NCBI RefSeq assembly: GCF_004115265.2
Contig: NC_046293.1
Coordinates: forward strand, 25,678,173 to 25,742,172
DNA: 64,000 nt
Direction: 5' to 3'
Source: Rhinolophus ferrumequinum
Lineage: Eukaryota > Chordata > Mammalia > Chiroptera > Rhinolophidae
The notes beneath the pieces were generated by a model. It searched no databases. It was not told the origin of the DNA and saw only the letters and a list, made by a program, of their open reading frames with translations. Both the position numbers and the translations under genes were made by a program. This document shows positions 1 to 12,540 of the stretch, in pieces; position 1 is the first letter of the stretch; each line of letters starts with the position of its first letter.

Positions 1-2052
1 CTCAAAATCAACTGACTGGGCACACTTCTGCTGTCTTCAAAAGGCCTTCATCTTGCCATATAATCTAACTTAATGAGGGAAGTGATATCCCATTATATTC
101 GCAGGTATGACAACACTCACGGAGAGGGAATTAAACAGGCCATATACACTAGGGGGCAGGAATCTTGTGGGCTCTTTTAGAATTGTGTCTATCATAATTC
201 CTAACAAAATTAGCAATAACTTCTTAATATTATTTGTTATCTAGCTAGCATTAAAATGCCTTTTTTTTCCCTTTGATTTGTTAGAATCAGAATCAAAAGA
301 AAGATCATAATTGCACTTGGTTAAAATGTCTCAATATCTCTTGAGTCTCTTAATCTTTAGATCCTCTTTACCTTGTTTTATTTTTCCTTTGCCATTTATT
401 TGTTGGAAAAAAATGGGTCATGATTTTGTATAATTTCCATACTCTGGATTTTTCTGTTTATATTTCCATCAGGTCATTTAACATATTCCACTATTTTATA
501 AAGTTATTTTGAAAACTCAATATATGGTATGTGCTTAAAAACCTGCCTGGCCTCCAGTAGTGGCTATATATGTTTGTTGTTATTATTATGTAAAGCATCT
601 GAGACAGGAATTGATATAAAGTATTGTTAAATAAATGTTTTTCTCCATTCTCATCCCCATATTTCTTTTTCTTATAGAAGATAGCACTTGAAGTTGACTT
701 AACCATAACAACTCTTTGGACAATCAGTGTCTACATTTTGCATTATGTTTTGATGTTTTAACATATTACACTGATCATTTGGACTATTTTTAATGTGTTT
801 TGCAACTCTAAACGATACTTTATTGACAAGTCTATCAATATCTACCCAATGGAATCACTTGGCCCAAATGATTCCTTCTCATTAATAATAGTGAATAAAT
901 TGCCCCTTTCAAATTATAAATTGGGAGGTATATTGGAGGTCATTTAATACTTTTTAGTCCATAACTATGTACTTGTACAGCTGGGATTAGAATCCAGCTC
1001 TCCTGAGTCTTCAAATATTTTTTGCAAAATTGTATAACTATCTAGGATTGGCAATTCTTGACCTGGTACAAAGTATATTGATAAGGTAAGGATATATATG
1101 AATTTTATATATTTAAAATTAGTCCATGATAATCTTTGCTATCTGTTGATGTTACTCGCCCCTCCCACCATCTTAGCTGGACATATTAATTCAATTTCTT
1201 AAAATGAATTTTAACAAAATTTTAGGCTCATAGACAACAGAGGAAAATATTAACAATGAAAATTATGACATGCTCTAACTTATGGATATTTAATTCAATT
1301 ATTCAACGATCAACAATTAGACACTATAATCAAAGTGCTACATTGATGGGAAATTCAAAGATGAAAATGACAGTCACTTCAAGAACCTTCCAGTCAGGTA
1401 AAAGACATGGGGATGTTCACAAATGACAAGGACATAGATAATTCATCCTTTGTTAAATGATACCTACGTATTATGAGTCCTAGAGGTGGCAGAAATTATG
1501 AGTGTGTTTAAAGGCTTTGATTTTGAAGTGGACATACGATTGAACATTAAAAGATAAGTATAATTTAGAGGATGAAAAAGGAAGAGTAGCCTATTCAAGG
1601 CTAAGGGAAAAGTGTGAATGAAAAACACAGGAGGATGAACATGACCAACCCAATGAGGTAAGCATTGGTAGTGGTAAGTAATCTCACAGAAATGAAGTGC
1701 TGGTTGTAAAAACAACCTCCAGAAAAAGGAGTTAGAATCAGATAGTGGAGGGACTTAAGCAACAGGCTTTCATTATTTTTCAGTTAGTAATAAACAGTTA
1801 AGAAAAATTATATATCTGTTTCTTCTAATTATAGGGGTCAGAACTCACTCCAACCCATCGCCCAAAACCTTTCCCCCATTCTGGGAAATACACAGATTAA
1901 TGAATTAATCTCATTCTTGTTCTGCTAATAGAGTTGCCTTTTAATTGTGAAAAGCGAGTTGACTATTTTCCAGTCAATTACATTTGATACTACTCACATT
2001 TTATCTTTGACTGTAGAGTTTAATTAATTTTTTTTCCTACATTTTCTTTCAG
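1..2052. other. no coding exon recognised (probable KLRF2 upstream intron)
   Basis: AT-rich single-copy-looking sequence. The first KLRF2 lectin exon begins at 2053 with two bases of a split codon, so an upstream exon ending in phase 1 must exist. I looked here on the + strand for a transmembrane or stalk exon with matching phase and splice sites and found none. The cytoplasmic, transmembrane and stalk exons are most likely left of the window, or too diverged to see by eye. Confidence 0.5.
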
Positions 2053-4407
2053 GAAGTAAGTGTATGTGCCCAAATGACTGGCTATTGAACCAAGGGAAGT
2101 GTTACAAGTTTTCAACTTCTTCTAAAACTTGGAATGAGAGTCAGCGTGATTGCACAAAACTCCAGGCACATTTGCCAGTGATTAACAATTCTAAGGAGCT
2201 GGTGAGGAATCAAAAACAAGATCTAAGTGCTCAAGGAAGAACTGCTAGGTGCAATTCTAGGAAGTGGGGGTGGTTTATAGTCATTGCTTTTGAACATTCA
2301 TTAGCCATAATATAATTACTATTGTTTATGATAAAAAACATATTTATTAAAGAAATGATTATTTACCATTTCATCAATGCCTGGCACAATGCCTTACTCT
2401 ATAAGAGGCATTGACATTTTTTTTTCTCAAAAAATGAATGAATGAATACACAATTTCCTCCTTAGGAATTCATACAGAAGAGTTTAAAACCTGGATGTCC
2501 TGGTTGGATTGGATTATATATTATATCCCCAGAAAAACAATGGCAGTGGATAAATGAACATGCTTTTGTGGAACAAAACATGTAAGCAGTTATTTGAGGC
2601 AGAGGGATGATGTAGTGATGTTTTATTTATAGCAAAGTATTTTTAATTAAGCTTCCTTGATGTCCAAGTCTTTTTATCTTTCTTCTTTCTTTCCTCCTTT
2701 CTTTTAAAAATTTTTTTCTCTTCATTTTTCTTCTTCTCTTTTTCCTCTGTTCTTTCTCCTTTTATGTTTTGCTTCCTTTCCTTTTTCTTTTAACAGTCAG
2801 TAATGTTGACAAATGGAGTTAGAAAGTATTCAGTATGGCGTCTGGAAATTACTGTCAAAAAAGTGATAATTAAAAATTTTTAAGCTGACTAGGATCTCAT
2901 TTAAAATAATTTAAAGCAACTATTTTCTATATAGGAAATTCAAAGATAAGAGTCACTTATACATAAAAGCATCTGGAATATATAAAAACATCTCTCGAGG
3001 TGAAATCAAAAATTGTGAATTTATGAGTAAAGTTTTGCTCTTAGAAAATTCTCCCAATTATTTTGATTTCAATTACTTCATCTGTACAAAAAGAACAATG
3101 AAACTTTCCTCACAATGTTCTTGTATGAACAACATAAGTTAAGGCATGTAAGAGTGCTTTAAAATTCTTAAGTGTCATATACATTTACACATTTTCCTTT
3201 GGGCTCTCATATTCTTTACACGTTATACTACCATAGCACCTGAGATGTGGCAAGTTTGGAACAAAGACCATGGAGTGATAGTTACTTTCAGTCTGGATAT
3301 TTATGTACTCTTAGGTACTTCTATTCTCCATTTACCATCATCTTTCATGAATATAAACTAACGTATGAAGTAGTATTCATTTTTGGAACTATTTTGACAT
3401 ATGTTTGACAAAAATTAGTAAGAAATGCTTGGGGTCTTTTATTTTATTTGGAAACCAACATATTGTTAGGGAAACATATTTCTTTTTAAAAGCTTCCCTT
3501 TAATTATTTATGAAAAATGATGCGCAGAGGGTTATAATAGTGTTTGGTTTTTATACTTTAAACAGTAATCAGTAACTAGAAAGATTAATGAAAAAATAGC
3601 TTTCTCCAAAAATATTTTACCCCCACATTTTCCTATCCCTATCATACCATTGAAGTTAAATGAGGAATTTAATAGTCAGCTAAATAGTTTTTACTTTAAC
3701 TTTAAAAAGAAATTAACTTTTTTTGTAGTAGGTTACTGCTTTGTAACTCCTATTGGTATAATATATCGATCACCACGCATTCTTTACCAAAACTTCCATT
3801 TTAACATCTAATTACCTTTTAAAGAAAATTATTTATTCTGCTATGTGGAAAATGAATAGATGGAAAGTGAAACTGAAACTGAAGTTCAGTTAGAAGGCAG
3901 TGACCAGAGATAAGGAGAAGTACCGGTAGTCTGAACTAGAAGAGAATGAATATGAGGACTTATCTGGGGATAGAATACCCAGGACTTCGTGATCTATGTA
4001 AGGTAAGGAATGAGAGGGAAGGAAGAGACAGGATGCTTCCAGTCTTCAGGCTTGAGCTTCTATGGTGATGTTACTCAAATAAAAGTGGCATCACAATGGG
4101 GAGGGCTTGGAGGGCAAGCAAATCAAGAGTGCCCAAATACAATCATTGGCAACAATAGAAGGGTCCATTCGAAAACTGCAACATTTTGATTGTTGAGGAA
4201 AATTTATACAAGTTTGGCTAGAGAAATCTTTAAAAAATACAACTATTATTTTAAGATAAATTCTCTAAAGTCTGTCCTTTATCTCCTAGTTTTTCAGTAA
4301 TTGGACCAACTAATATCATGAGCTGTGCTGTCACAACAGGAAATCAAGTGTATTCTGAAGACTGTCGCTCCAAATTTAATGGCATTTGTCAGAGAGATGT
4401 TGTCTGA
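2053..4407 (+). CDS. KLRF2: KLRF2 (NKp65), 3' part: the three C-type-lectin-domain exons
   Basis: In human this is an activating NK-type receptor, a type II membrane protein that binds CLEC2A (KACL) on keratinocytes. Exons seen: 2053-2201 (starts with 2 nt of a split codon, ends in phase 0, donor GTGAGG), 2466-2581 (ends with 2 nt) and 4290-4407 (stop TGA). The phases join cleanly. The protein reads CPNDWLLNQGKCYKFS..., FIQKSLKPG..WIGLY..., then FSVIGPTNIMSCAV...VYSEDC..KFNGICQRDVV-stop. This follows human KLRF2 almost residue by residue, including CPNDWLLN, WIGLY and VYSEDC. All six lectin-domain cysteines are present. The C-terminus stops a few residues after QRD, earlier than in human. The cytoplasmic, transmembrane and stalk exons were not found, so the activating cytoplasmic motif cannot be checked. 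KLRF1 is the nearest alternative but fits clearly less well. It lies tail to tail with CLEC2A. Confidence 0.92.
2370..2450 (+). repeat. L2 3'-end fragment
   Basis: A 'gcctggcacaatgcc' core followed by a TGAATGAATGAAT tail resembles the 3' end of LINE-2. It lies in the KLRF2 intron, just before the second lectin exon. Identification is from memory. Confidence 0.45.
2935..3142 (+). CDS. candidate alternative terminal lectin-like exon inside a KLRF2 intron
   Basis: An AG acceptor at 2933-2934 is followed by 208 bases that stay open to a TAA at 3140-3142. The phase is exactly the one left by the preceding KLRF2 exon: AT + G gives Met, then 67 more codons. The product reads KFKDKSHLYIKASG..., GEIKNCEFMSKVLLLENS..., FDFNYFICTKR. 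The spacing from the Cys of KNCEF to the Cys of YFICTKR (22 residues between) is close to that between the first and last cysteines of the normal last exon (CAV...GIC, 21 between). The middle cysteine is absent. It could be a mutually exclusive last exon, or the relic of a duplicated KLR gene. Splicing is inferred from phase and acceptor only. No AATAAA was noted close downstream. Confidence 0.4.
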
Positions 4408-4431
4408 ACAAGGAAAGCAAATCTGCATTTA

Positions 4432-4437
4432 AATAAA
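4432..4437 (+). terminator. KLRF2 poly(A) signal AATAAA
   Basis: A canonical AATAAA lies 24 bases after the KLRF2 stop codon, on the coding strand. Confidence 0.7.
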
Positions 4438-5930
4438 GAAGTGGAAGAAATGTGTATGGATGTTAACAATGCATATCTATTTTTTTAGAGGAATACAAAT
4501 TTGTTTCTTTTTTATTCAAATATAAAAATTTCAGATATTCTATACAGAAATAAGACTTCAAAATGAGAAGATATAGTAATTTATTTTTAAACAAGAAAAC
4601 ATAACTTCCTATTTTTTTAATGTCTGAAAAATAATTATATTTAATCTTCTAAGCCTGCCTATTCTCTATGTGTGTCCTATTACTTGGATTCTAACTCCTG
4701 AGCATTTGGTGGAGTAATAGGCCAGGCATGTAGATATAGATATGCCATTTTTTCCTTCGTGGTGGGCCTTTACACCAAGTTGTTCTCAATTTTTATCAAA
4801 AAGAAATCAAACTTTCAACTATAATAACATATTCAGGTATTGTAAGCATAGGATGTCTATTTGAAGTAATATATAATCTTGTTTTTAATGTAATTCCACA
4901 ATTTATTATCTTTTAATAAAATTTATTTTAAACATTACTATATTGAGAATGGTCCTACACCCTTAGTTTTCTAACTGAAATTCTATAAAAAGCTTCTTAT
5001 TTTCCTCTCATTTATTCAAAACATTCATATTTCAAAATAAATGAAACAGTCTGCGTCCACTGTGAGGTAGTTATTTGACTTCTTCAAGAAATTGTGTGTA
5101 GTTTATTTTAAACCATCTGGAATCTATATCCTAACTGTGAATATAAGGAAAAAAAAAGAGATGAATTATTCTAAATTGCTAAGCAATGAAAAAAATTAAC
5201 TTGTAACCAGGAGGCAACAATAAAAATAAAACCTATATTATGAATCAACTAAAAAAATTGAGCCAAAATTTAAAATACCTCTCTGTTATACACAATGGCA
5301 TCTAAAGTTCATCATTTCCAAGTTTTCTTGGTTACAACATGATGCACAGATGTAAAATGTCCATACTTGATTACATGCTGATATTTTCCAGGATTACTAA
5401 AAGTCATTTGCATTCACATAGCCTGCGAGGTAGAACATTTATAGGTGGGGCTCACAAAAAATCTCCCTATTATATGTCAGAAAGTTTCATCTGCAGCTAA
5501 TTAAGGAAGTAAGCCTCCTCCATTAAAGATATAGGAGAAGGACTTGTTTCAATGTTTTTGCCTTGTAACCTAGACATTTCGTTTCTCCAGCTTCTCTATC
5601 CTGTTAAGTTTCTATTTCTTCACTTCCACTGATATTCCTTCCTTGTACTCATAGATTACGGTTACCTAGTCAGGAAAGTAAACTCAAGCTAATGTAACAA
5701 AGGCAGCATTGATATGATTTTACAAATGCTCTGCAGAATTTGAATTTTATGTACCCAATTTAGAGATGTTATAAGTCCTTCTTATTTCCTTGTCCTTACT
5801 TGGAAAATTAAAAACTTCTCAGAAATCTAGTGTTTGATCACTTATTTTTGCATGTATCAGGTTAGTTCCCCCTCCCCTTTTTTAGAACAACCACCATTTA
5901 TTTTATTTTATTTTTACATTTATTTTTTCA
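4438..5930. other. intergenic, no gene seen
   Basis: AT-rich sequence between the tail-to-tail KLRF2 and CLEC2A genes. No lectin exon or other coding similarity was recognised on either strand. Confidence 0.5.
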
Positions 5931-6565
5931 ATTACCATTCACATAAAATGTTATATTAGTTTCAGGTGTACAACATAGTGATTAGACATCTTTATACCTT
6001 AGGAAATTCCCCCCGATAAGTCTAGGACACACACATCTGACATCATACATAGTTACTACAATATTAGTGACTATTACTGACTCTGTACTTGATACCCTTA
6101 TAACTATATTTATAACTGGCAATTTGTACTTGATCCCTTTCACCTTTTTACCAGTCCCCCCAACTCCCTACCCATCCAGTGACCATCAATTTGTTCTCTG
6201 TGTCTATGAATTTCTTTTTTGTTGGTTCATTTATTTTGTTTTTTAGATTCCACATATAAGTGAATTCATGTGATATTGTCTTTCTCTGTCTGACTTATTT
6301 CACTTAGAATAATACTGTCTAGGTCCATCCATGTTTTCCCAAATGGTAAGATTTTATTCTTTTTAATGGCCAAGTAATATTCTATTAAATATATGTACCA
6401 CTCTTCTTTATGAATTCATCTATTGATGGACACTTAGGTTGGTTTCATATCTTGGCTATTGTAAATAATGCTGCAATGAACATAGGGGTACATATATCTT
6501 TTTGAATTAGTGTTTTGGATTTCTTCGGATAAATACCCAGAAATGGAATTTCTGGGTCATATGGT
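5931..6565 (-). mobile_element. L1 3'-end fragment, antisense
   Basis: Contains 'agtttcaggtgtacaac' and later 'tctgggtcatatgg', the reverse complement of the 3' end of mammalian L1. The same family end is seen in sense at about 30640-30740. It is 5' truncated with only the 3' end remaining. Boundaries approximate. Confidence 0.75.
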
Positions 6566-6867
6566 AACAATTTTAATGTATAATTCTGATCATTTATCAG
6601 TGACTATTTTTTACAGAGTTAGGGTCCTCCTGGTGGGCTTTCCCTTATTTTTAGGATATTGTTGAAGTAAATGCCTATTCATAAGCAATTCTCTTATAAC
6701 ATTTCTGTAAGTCAAAGTCACTATGGTTAGTATTTTATAATATTTACACATATGGAGTACATATACTTCTCTAATTTTTAAGCTATAAGTCTTGGCTTGC
6801 CTATCAACATAGAACCATTTAAATTTGCTTGTTATAACCATCATTACAGTTACAGGCTATCTAATTA

Positions 6868-6873
6868 TTTATT
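6868..6873 (-). terminator. candidate CLEC2A poly(A) signal
   Basis: TTTATT on the + strand (AATAAA on the minus strand), about 240 bases beyond the CLEC2A stop codon. It is the first canonical signal I noticed downstream. Confidence 0.45.
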
Positions 6874-7112
6874 GCTACTTTGTTTAGAACTATTTAATAG
6901 GAGTTTCCTGACTTGTACTCATAATAAGCAGTTAGGTATCTTGAATTGATGTGGTTTGCCTATAATCATTCATTCAACAATTTTTAGTTCCTTTTTAAAA
7001 TACTTTTAAAACTCTGCATTCCATACTGTGAGAAGTGAAAAGCAACTTTTTCCTACTAACTCCTTTGCTTTACCTTTGAAGTTTGATTGTCATTTTTCAG
7101 GTTTTTGCTCTA

Positions 7113-10100
7113 TTAAAATCTAGGTTTGCTGCAAATCCACTTGATATCAACAAATCCCCTGGAACTATAGACTCCATCAGCATTCAGAAAAGCAAAGGAT
7201 CCATCCCCGGTAATTTCAAACCTGAAAAGGAAAAAATATCAGTTTGGAAGCCACTGATAGCTGTAATCAAAAATAAAATTAGGAATAGAGTGATTTGAAA
7301 CATTTTATACAAAACACTGAGCTCCATACTCACCCATCAATCACCATATGCTACACAAAAATATCTGGCACATTAAAAGAATATATGACTGAATGTAGGT
7401 ATTTATTTAGTTCTTAATAGTGTAATCTGTAATCTTATTTAGAATAGGTAGAAAACATATATACATATATATGTGTATATATATGGATAAGTCAATGATA
7501 TAGCTATATCTCTGTATTTATCTACATTTACCTGTATTTATTTCTATCTATCATCTATCTATCGATCTATCTATCTACTGAGAGAGAGAGAAAGAGAGGG
7601 GCTAAATCCAAAGATCTCTGGAATTTTTTTAAAAAGCAGTTTCCTTGCATACTTTTAGCTAATGTTCTTTTTTGAAAATAAGTAACAAGATTTATATTCA
7701 TTTGGTACTTTTGAAACATATTGAAATACAAACCAGAGACTAATTATAATATTGTCTTTATTAATTTGTTTTGTTAACCGAATTTTCCCTTTTTTTGTAA
7801 TAAATATAATTTGTCGTCCTATCATACATATTTCAATATTTGTTTAATTGGTTCCCTTTTTTTAATCTAGCCCTTAATGAAATATGATGGCAGGAGTACA
7901 TGGATAGAAAAAAAAAGTAGTTAGTTCTTATAGCTAAAATGGTATATAAGTGAAGAAACAACATTCACTCAAGAAATGGTTACATAAAGCAGTAATATTG
8001 CTTATGACGGACATTTGGAAAGTTAAAGGCAACAATATGGACTCTATTTAAAGAAGAAAGATCTTGTATAAATTTAACCAGTTGGAAAAAGATTCAAGTA
8101 ATATATGTGCTTTGGCTTGGAATTTGCAGAATAGTTGAATTTAAATTAGCAGCAGGAGGGTTGATTAGCTATAGCTTTACAGTGAAAGTAAAATAAAATA
8201 GGAAACAAACATAAAAATGAAAAATTTCACTGTCTCATTTAGCAAGGTAGAAAGAAGATGGGTTGCTCTAGGGTATGTTTCATTGTGAAGGGGCATGTGT
8301 CACAACTCAAAATTATTTAAAAATTTTTGTATAACCAGAATAAAACCTTTCCTATTCAATTAGAAACTCACCAAGCATTAAATGTTGTGCCGTTTGTCCA
8401 TTTCCAAGACTCGCCTGGTTTTCTGCTCAATCCAATCCAGTGCATTTTTGTCCCCGTGTGCTTCTTCAAAAATTCCTTTCACAAAAAGCAGGGCATTATC
8501 TATTACTTAATATTTTAGAGCACATTGCTGAACAATGCTTCTCACCCCAGTCAGCTTTTAAGATTTAATTCCTGATTTGCATGGCTAATGCTTCTATAGC
8601 AACAAACGCACAGATATTTAGTTTTACCAGAAAGATTCTCACTTTGCTCTTTTACTTCTTAAATGTCACTAAGGAGTGGAGGGACTCTCATCAAGTCATA
8701 GAAACTCTCTGAGCTGCCTTGACTTGAATTATCTTTAAAGGTAACTTCTATTTATGTCTCAACTGGGAAATTAATGAGAAAAATATATTTGACGTCCCTT
8801 CCTTCTATTTCTAATGCATAAACTATCAGTATGTTTTAGTCACAGAGAGAATGAAAAAGACTATAAACTGATGTGATGTTATATAGATGACAAAATCAAG
8901 AGCTAAGCAGTTTTTATAGGAACTAATACAGCATGTTCCTTAAAGATGCCAGAGAACTAATGCTTATATTTTGTTTTGTGTGTAGGTTCTCTCTCAAAAA
9001 TCATAGAAGAGGGATTTCAGAGGGAAAATGGTTTAATGGAAAGTATAAATACTGTTAAAATATAGTAAAACTCAGTCATACACTACTTTGACTAGATACC
9101 AGAATAAGAGTCCCATTGCTGTTGTGAGCTTTCTCATAGAATCAGAAACCAAACTAACTTCTGAATATGATTTATTGCAATAGAAGATATTGAACGATGG
9201 GTTTAGTCTCTCCTCTATCTGTTCTTCACTATTAGACCACAGATCTATTAGTCAGCTTTTCTTTACAAGCTTCTTCCCTCACACAGTGCCCGTGGAGTTC
9301 AAGTCCCTATTTCTTTGCCCTCTTTCACTTTTTCAATTCATTGTCTCACTTACTTCATACAGCATGGATTTTCCTCACATCCTTATCTCTAAATTCCAAG
9401 AACCATATCTTTTCTTTGTTAGTTTGTTTCAATTTCCCAAGGCTATTCTTGAGAAGATGCAAATGTAAAGGTATTAAAAACTATTTAATAATCTAAGAAC
9501 ACTGAACAAAGCATTTAGCTGTATAAACAATATGCATTGTGATTAAGGACATAGCATCATCACTAGCTAACTTGCTTGTGTTCGAATCCAGTTCAACAAG
9601 TATGATAATGACTGTGTTGCATAACATCTCTGTGCTTCACTTTCCTCAACTTTAGAATAGGGATATCTGAATATTTACTTCATAGGCACTGGTTGAAAAA
9701 AAAATTACATGTTTTTATAGTTACAGTGCTTAAAACATTGTGTGGCATACATTATCATTGAATACTAATTTTTGTTATTTTTATTATTTCTTTGTATAAA
9801 CTTAAGCTCTGAAATGATTGCAAACTTTCCCGTTTTCTTACCATATCCTCTTGTGTATCAATGTGAGCAAGTTCTGATCCCTGTGAACTGCAAACTCTTT
9901 TACTGGCTGTCCAATTCCTGGTATCATCAGAAAAATAGAAACACTTCTCTCTTACTCCAATCCATTCTCCTGAACATTCCATAGTTTTGGGATATTTTAA
10001 AAGTTTTACAACAAATACTGAAAAAAAAAAAAGAATTGATCAAATAAAAAATAAATTAAAATGTATTTCTACTCATTCTAGTGAATCAATTTTATTTTTC

Positions 10101-11943
10101 ACTCCCATGGCTTGAGGCCTATGAAATCAGCTTCACTCACAGGATTATGGATGAATTTAATTCCCTGCCTGCAAGGAGGAACTCTTGATTGAGTAGTCTG
10201 TACTGGATATTCCTGGCTTCTGTTTTGAGGAATAGGACTGCTAGCCTCTCATGGTCTATACTGACATACTACCAAAAACAATGCATAAAATTTATCAATT
10301 GAGAAAGAAGTGTAGAGACCTGAATATAATTTAGGCCTCAAGGCTAGGGTAAGAAATGAAGGCTTACCTTTACTTGGAAGAGAAACGAGAAGGTCATAGA
10401 CAAGACAGGACATTCAAGTTAGGGAAGTGAAACACACCATAAATGACAACAAATACTTGAAATATAAAATTTAGTGGAATATTTGTTCTACTTCACCAGT
10501 AGTCAGTGCCAAAGGAGCTGGAATAATGATCAATGTAGTTCTACTTGTATCCATATTGTTTTGAGAATTTACTGTTTCAGGGTTTTAGTTGGGTGCTGGG
10601 TAATCAGAATAAGGTAAAGTCCCTGTGCTCCAAATGTTTGAATCGGTTAATGTAATTAGTAAATGTTCAATGTAGGCCAACTCTAAAGCCTTCTTTCCTC
10701 ACTCTGCTATGATATTATATATATGTATATGTAAATATATAAATATATATATATATATATTTTTTTGGTAATACTCAGAGTGTATTCAGGCTACTATAGA
10801 TGGGTAATAAACTATATTGTGTTTCAATACATTTTTTAATCAATTAATTAATGAATGTAAAGACTTCTTATAGAAACCCTTCTCTACAATATTTAAATTC
10901 CAAATGTTTAACTATCAATAATGTTGACCACCTAGGACCATATGGTAAGGCTGTAAACAAGAATATTCAGTACTCTTGCAAATGACAAAGAAAACAAGAA
11001 TCAAGAGTGTAGTGCTACTTTAATTTAAGTGCTACCTTAAGTGTTAAATTAAGCAAAGCATGCATATGGACAATCAAGTACTGAAGAGTATTAGGCCCTA
11101 GCTCAGGAATTAAAATTTACCTTTGAATTATTTTCACAATATGAACCCATAATACACAGAAGAAAAATTAACATCTTCTTTTTTACAAATCTACTCCAAC
11201 AGAGAAAATCTTGCAACATATTACTTATGCTATTATTTCATTTTTCTTCTTTCAACAAAATATGATAGAATAAATATTTCATAGAACAACTATTAGTAAT
11301 ATTTCTTACTCTTGATCCAAAAGAAATTAAAGGTATACCTCAATTATAGAGGGAGTGTTGCATGTAAAATATCAAGAATTAGACAAGAATCTCAATTCTG
11401 GCTCTGGAACTCATTATTTGCGAGAGGCAACTTACTCACTTTGGCTCCTATTTCTTTGTATGTAAATGGTTTCATAATTATACATGTTTCATTGTCTTGT
11501 GAGAATTAAATATAAATATTAAATATAGGGTATTTAACATTCACTCTTTAACTCAGACAAAGTACTCTCAGCTATAAAAATAGTTATTGCTGTTGCTATC
11601 TGGTGGTTGTCTGAGAATTTACAATTATATTACTCAAAGATCAAGAACTACTATAAAGTTGATAAGATGACTGCATTGTGGTACTTAAGAGTATTTTTGA
11701 GAAAAGCAAGGAGTATGGTAAAACCTGCTGAGATGGTAGGAACCTGAGGACAATCTCTACACACCCTTTTATTACTCCAGAACTGAGAGATTCTGGATTA
11801 AGCTTAAGTTATAAAATTTTGGGCCAAGTGAGCATAAAGAACTATAGAAAGTTTATAAATTAAGCACTCACCGCTTAGTATTATAAAAATAAACAGGATG
11901 AATACAATATGAGAAAATATCAAGTATTTTTTCAACTGATGAA
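7113..11943 (-). CDS. CLEC2A: CLEC2A (KACL), four 3' coding exons; first exon not found
   Basis: A type II membrane lectin-like protein, in human the keratinocyte ligand of KLRF2. Exons on the minus strand: 11943-11872 (transmembrane, HQLKKYLIFSHIVFILFIFI...), 10017-9842 (stalk and first lectin part: VKLLKYPKTMECSGEW..., CFYFSDDTRNWTASK...), 8475-8372 (EFLKKHTGTKMHWIGL...WKWTNGTTF) and 7221-7113 (FEITGDGSFAFLNADG..., DIKWICSKPRF-stop). Splice sites are GT/AG and all phases join: 1 nt + 2 nt, then phase 0, then 2 nt + 1 nt. As in human CLEC2A, the two cysteines that normally pair in the last part of the fold are replaced (GSFAFL, SSRGF). That is a family trait, not damage. The transmembrane exon starts with two bases of a split codon, so a short cytoplasmic exon 1 must lie above 11943. 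I could not find it. Confidence 0.93.
7222..8371. other. CLEC2A last intron
   Basis: Intron between the last two CLEC2A exons. It holds AT- and TATC-rich simple sequence at 7455-7600 and nothing else recognised. Confidence 0.6.
7541..7600. repeat. (TATC)n followed by (GA)n microsatellite
   Basis: An imperfect ATCT/TATC tetranucleotide run passes directly into GAGAGAGA, inside a CLEC2A intron. Confidence 0.85.
9540..9765 (+). repeat. MIR SINE
   Basis: Order and wording match MIR: 'gtgttcgaatccag', 'cttcactttcctcaactt', 'atagggatat', then 'cagtgcttaaaacattgtgtggcat'. Old and diverged. It lies in a CLEC2A intron, next to the 9842-10017 exon. Confidence 0.65.
10719..10760. repeat. (AT)n microsatellite
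   Basis: A run of alternating AT with a few interruptions, in a CLEC2A intron. Confidence 0.85.
11380..11580 (+). repeat. probable MIR SINE
   Basis: 'aattctggctctggaactcatt...caacttactcac' and 'tttctttgtatgtaaatgg' resemble the MIR core. Diverged. Confidence 0.45.
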
Positions 11944-12079
11944 CTGCAAAATAAACAAATATTTATAATTAAATTTCCAGAGAAACCCTTATTGGATACT
12001 TATTATTCATTTATTCTTCTTCCATAATAATCAGTCAAGAAAATCTCATTAAAAGCATATATATCTTAAAGTAAAAAAG

Positions 12080-12540
12080 GATATAATTGAGATAGGACAG
12101 GGGCAGGGCCTCCAATAAGAACCACTAACTTCCAGTGGAAGACAAAGGACCAGTAAATCAAGATGAGACAAGGAAACCAGGCCAAGATGGCTAAAGATGT
12201 CCCTCCAAGTAACCTCCAGCCACATTATATGGTCATTGTAATATATCTCCATGCTAAATGACACACCCACAAGCGCCAGGACACCTCCAGAGGGGACCAT
12301 TTAGGGACAAAAAAGGAGTGTATTCCTGATTCTTGGAAAAGCCCACTTATTTCCTGAAACTAATAGAACATTCCTCTCCTTCATTTCCGTGTAAAATACC
12401 TACCAAATGGAAATTACTGCCACACCTCAAATGAGTTTGTCTTTCGCCCGGAGGCGAGCCTATGGAGTAGATCTTTATTCAATCAACTACTTTCGCTTTA
12501 TTTCCCGGCTTATGCTTTAATACTTTCCTGCAACACAACA
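12080..12540 (+). mobile_element. probable solo LTR of an old endogenous retrovirus (first of three LTR families here)
   Basis: A moderately GC-rich block starts near 'gataggacaggggc'. It continues through 'gtctttcgcccggagg' and ends with 'tttaatactttcctgcaac'. This has the shape of a retroviral LTR with an R/U5-like end. No coding remnant is attached on either side and no target duplication could be fixed, so limits and family are uncertain. Treated as a fossil. Confidence 0.4.

Noticed and set aside
250-350. Possible KLRF2 upstream exon after a pyrimidine tract ending in TTAG
   Set aside because: Every frame stops within about 20 codons and none resembles the KLRF2 stalk or membrane span.
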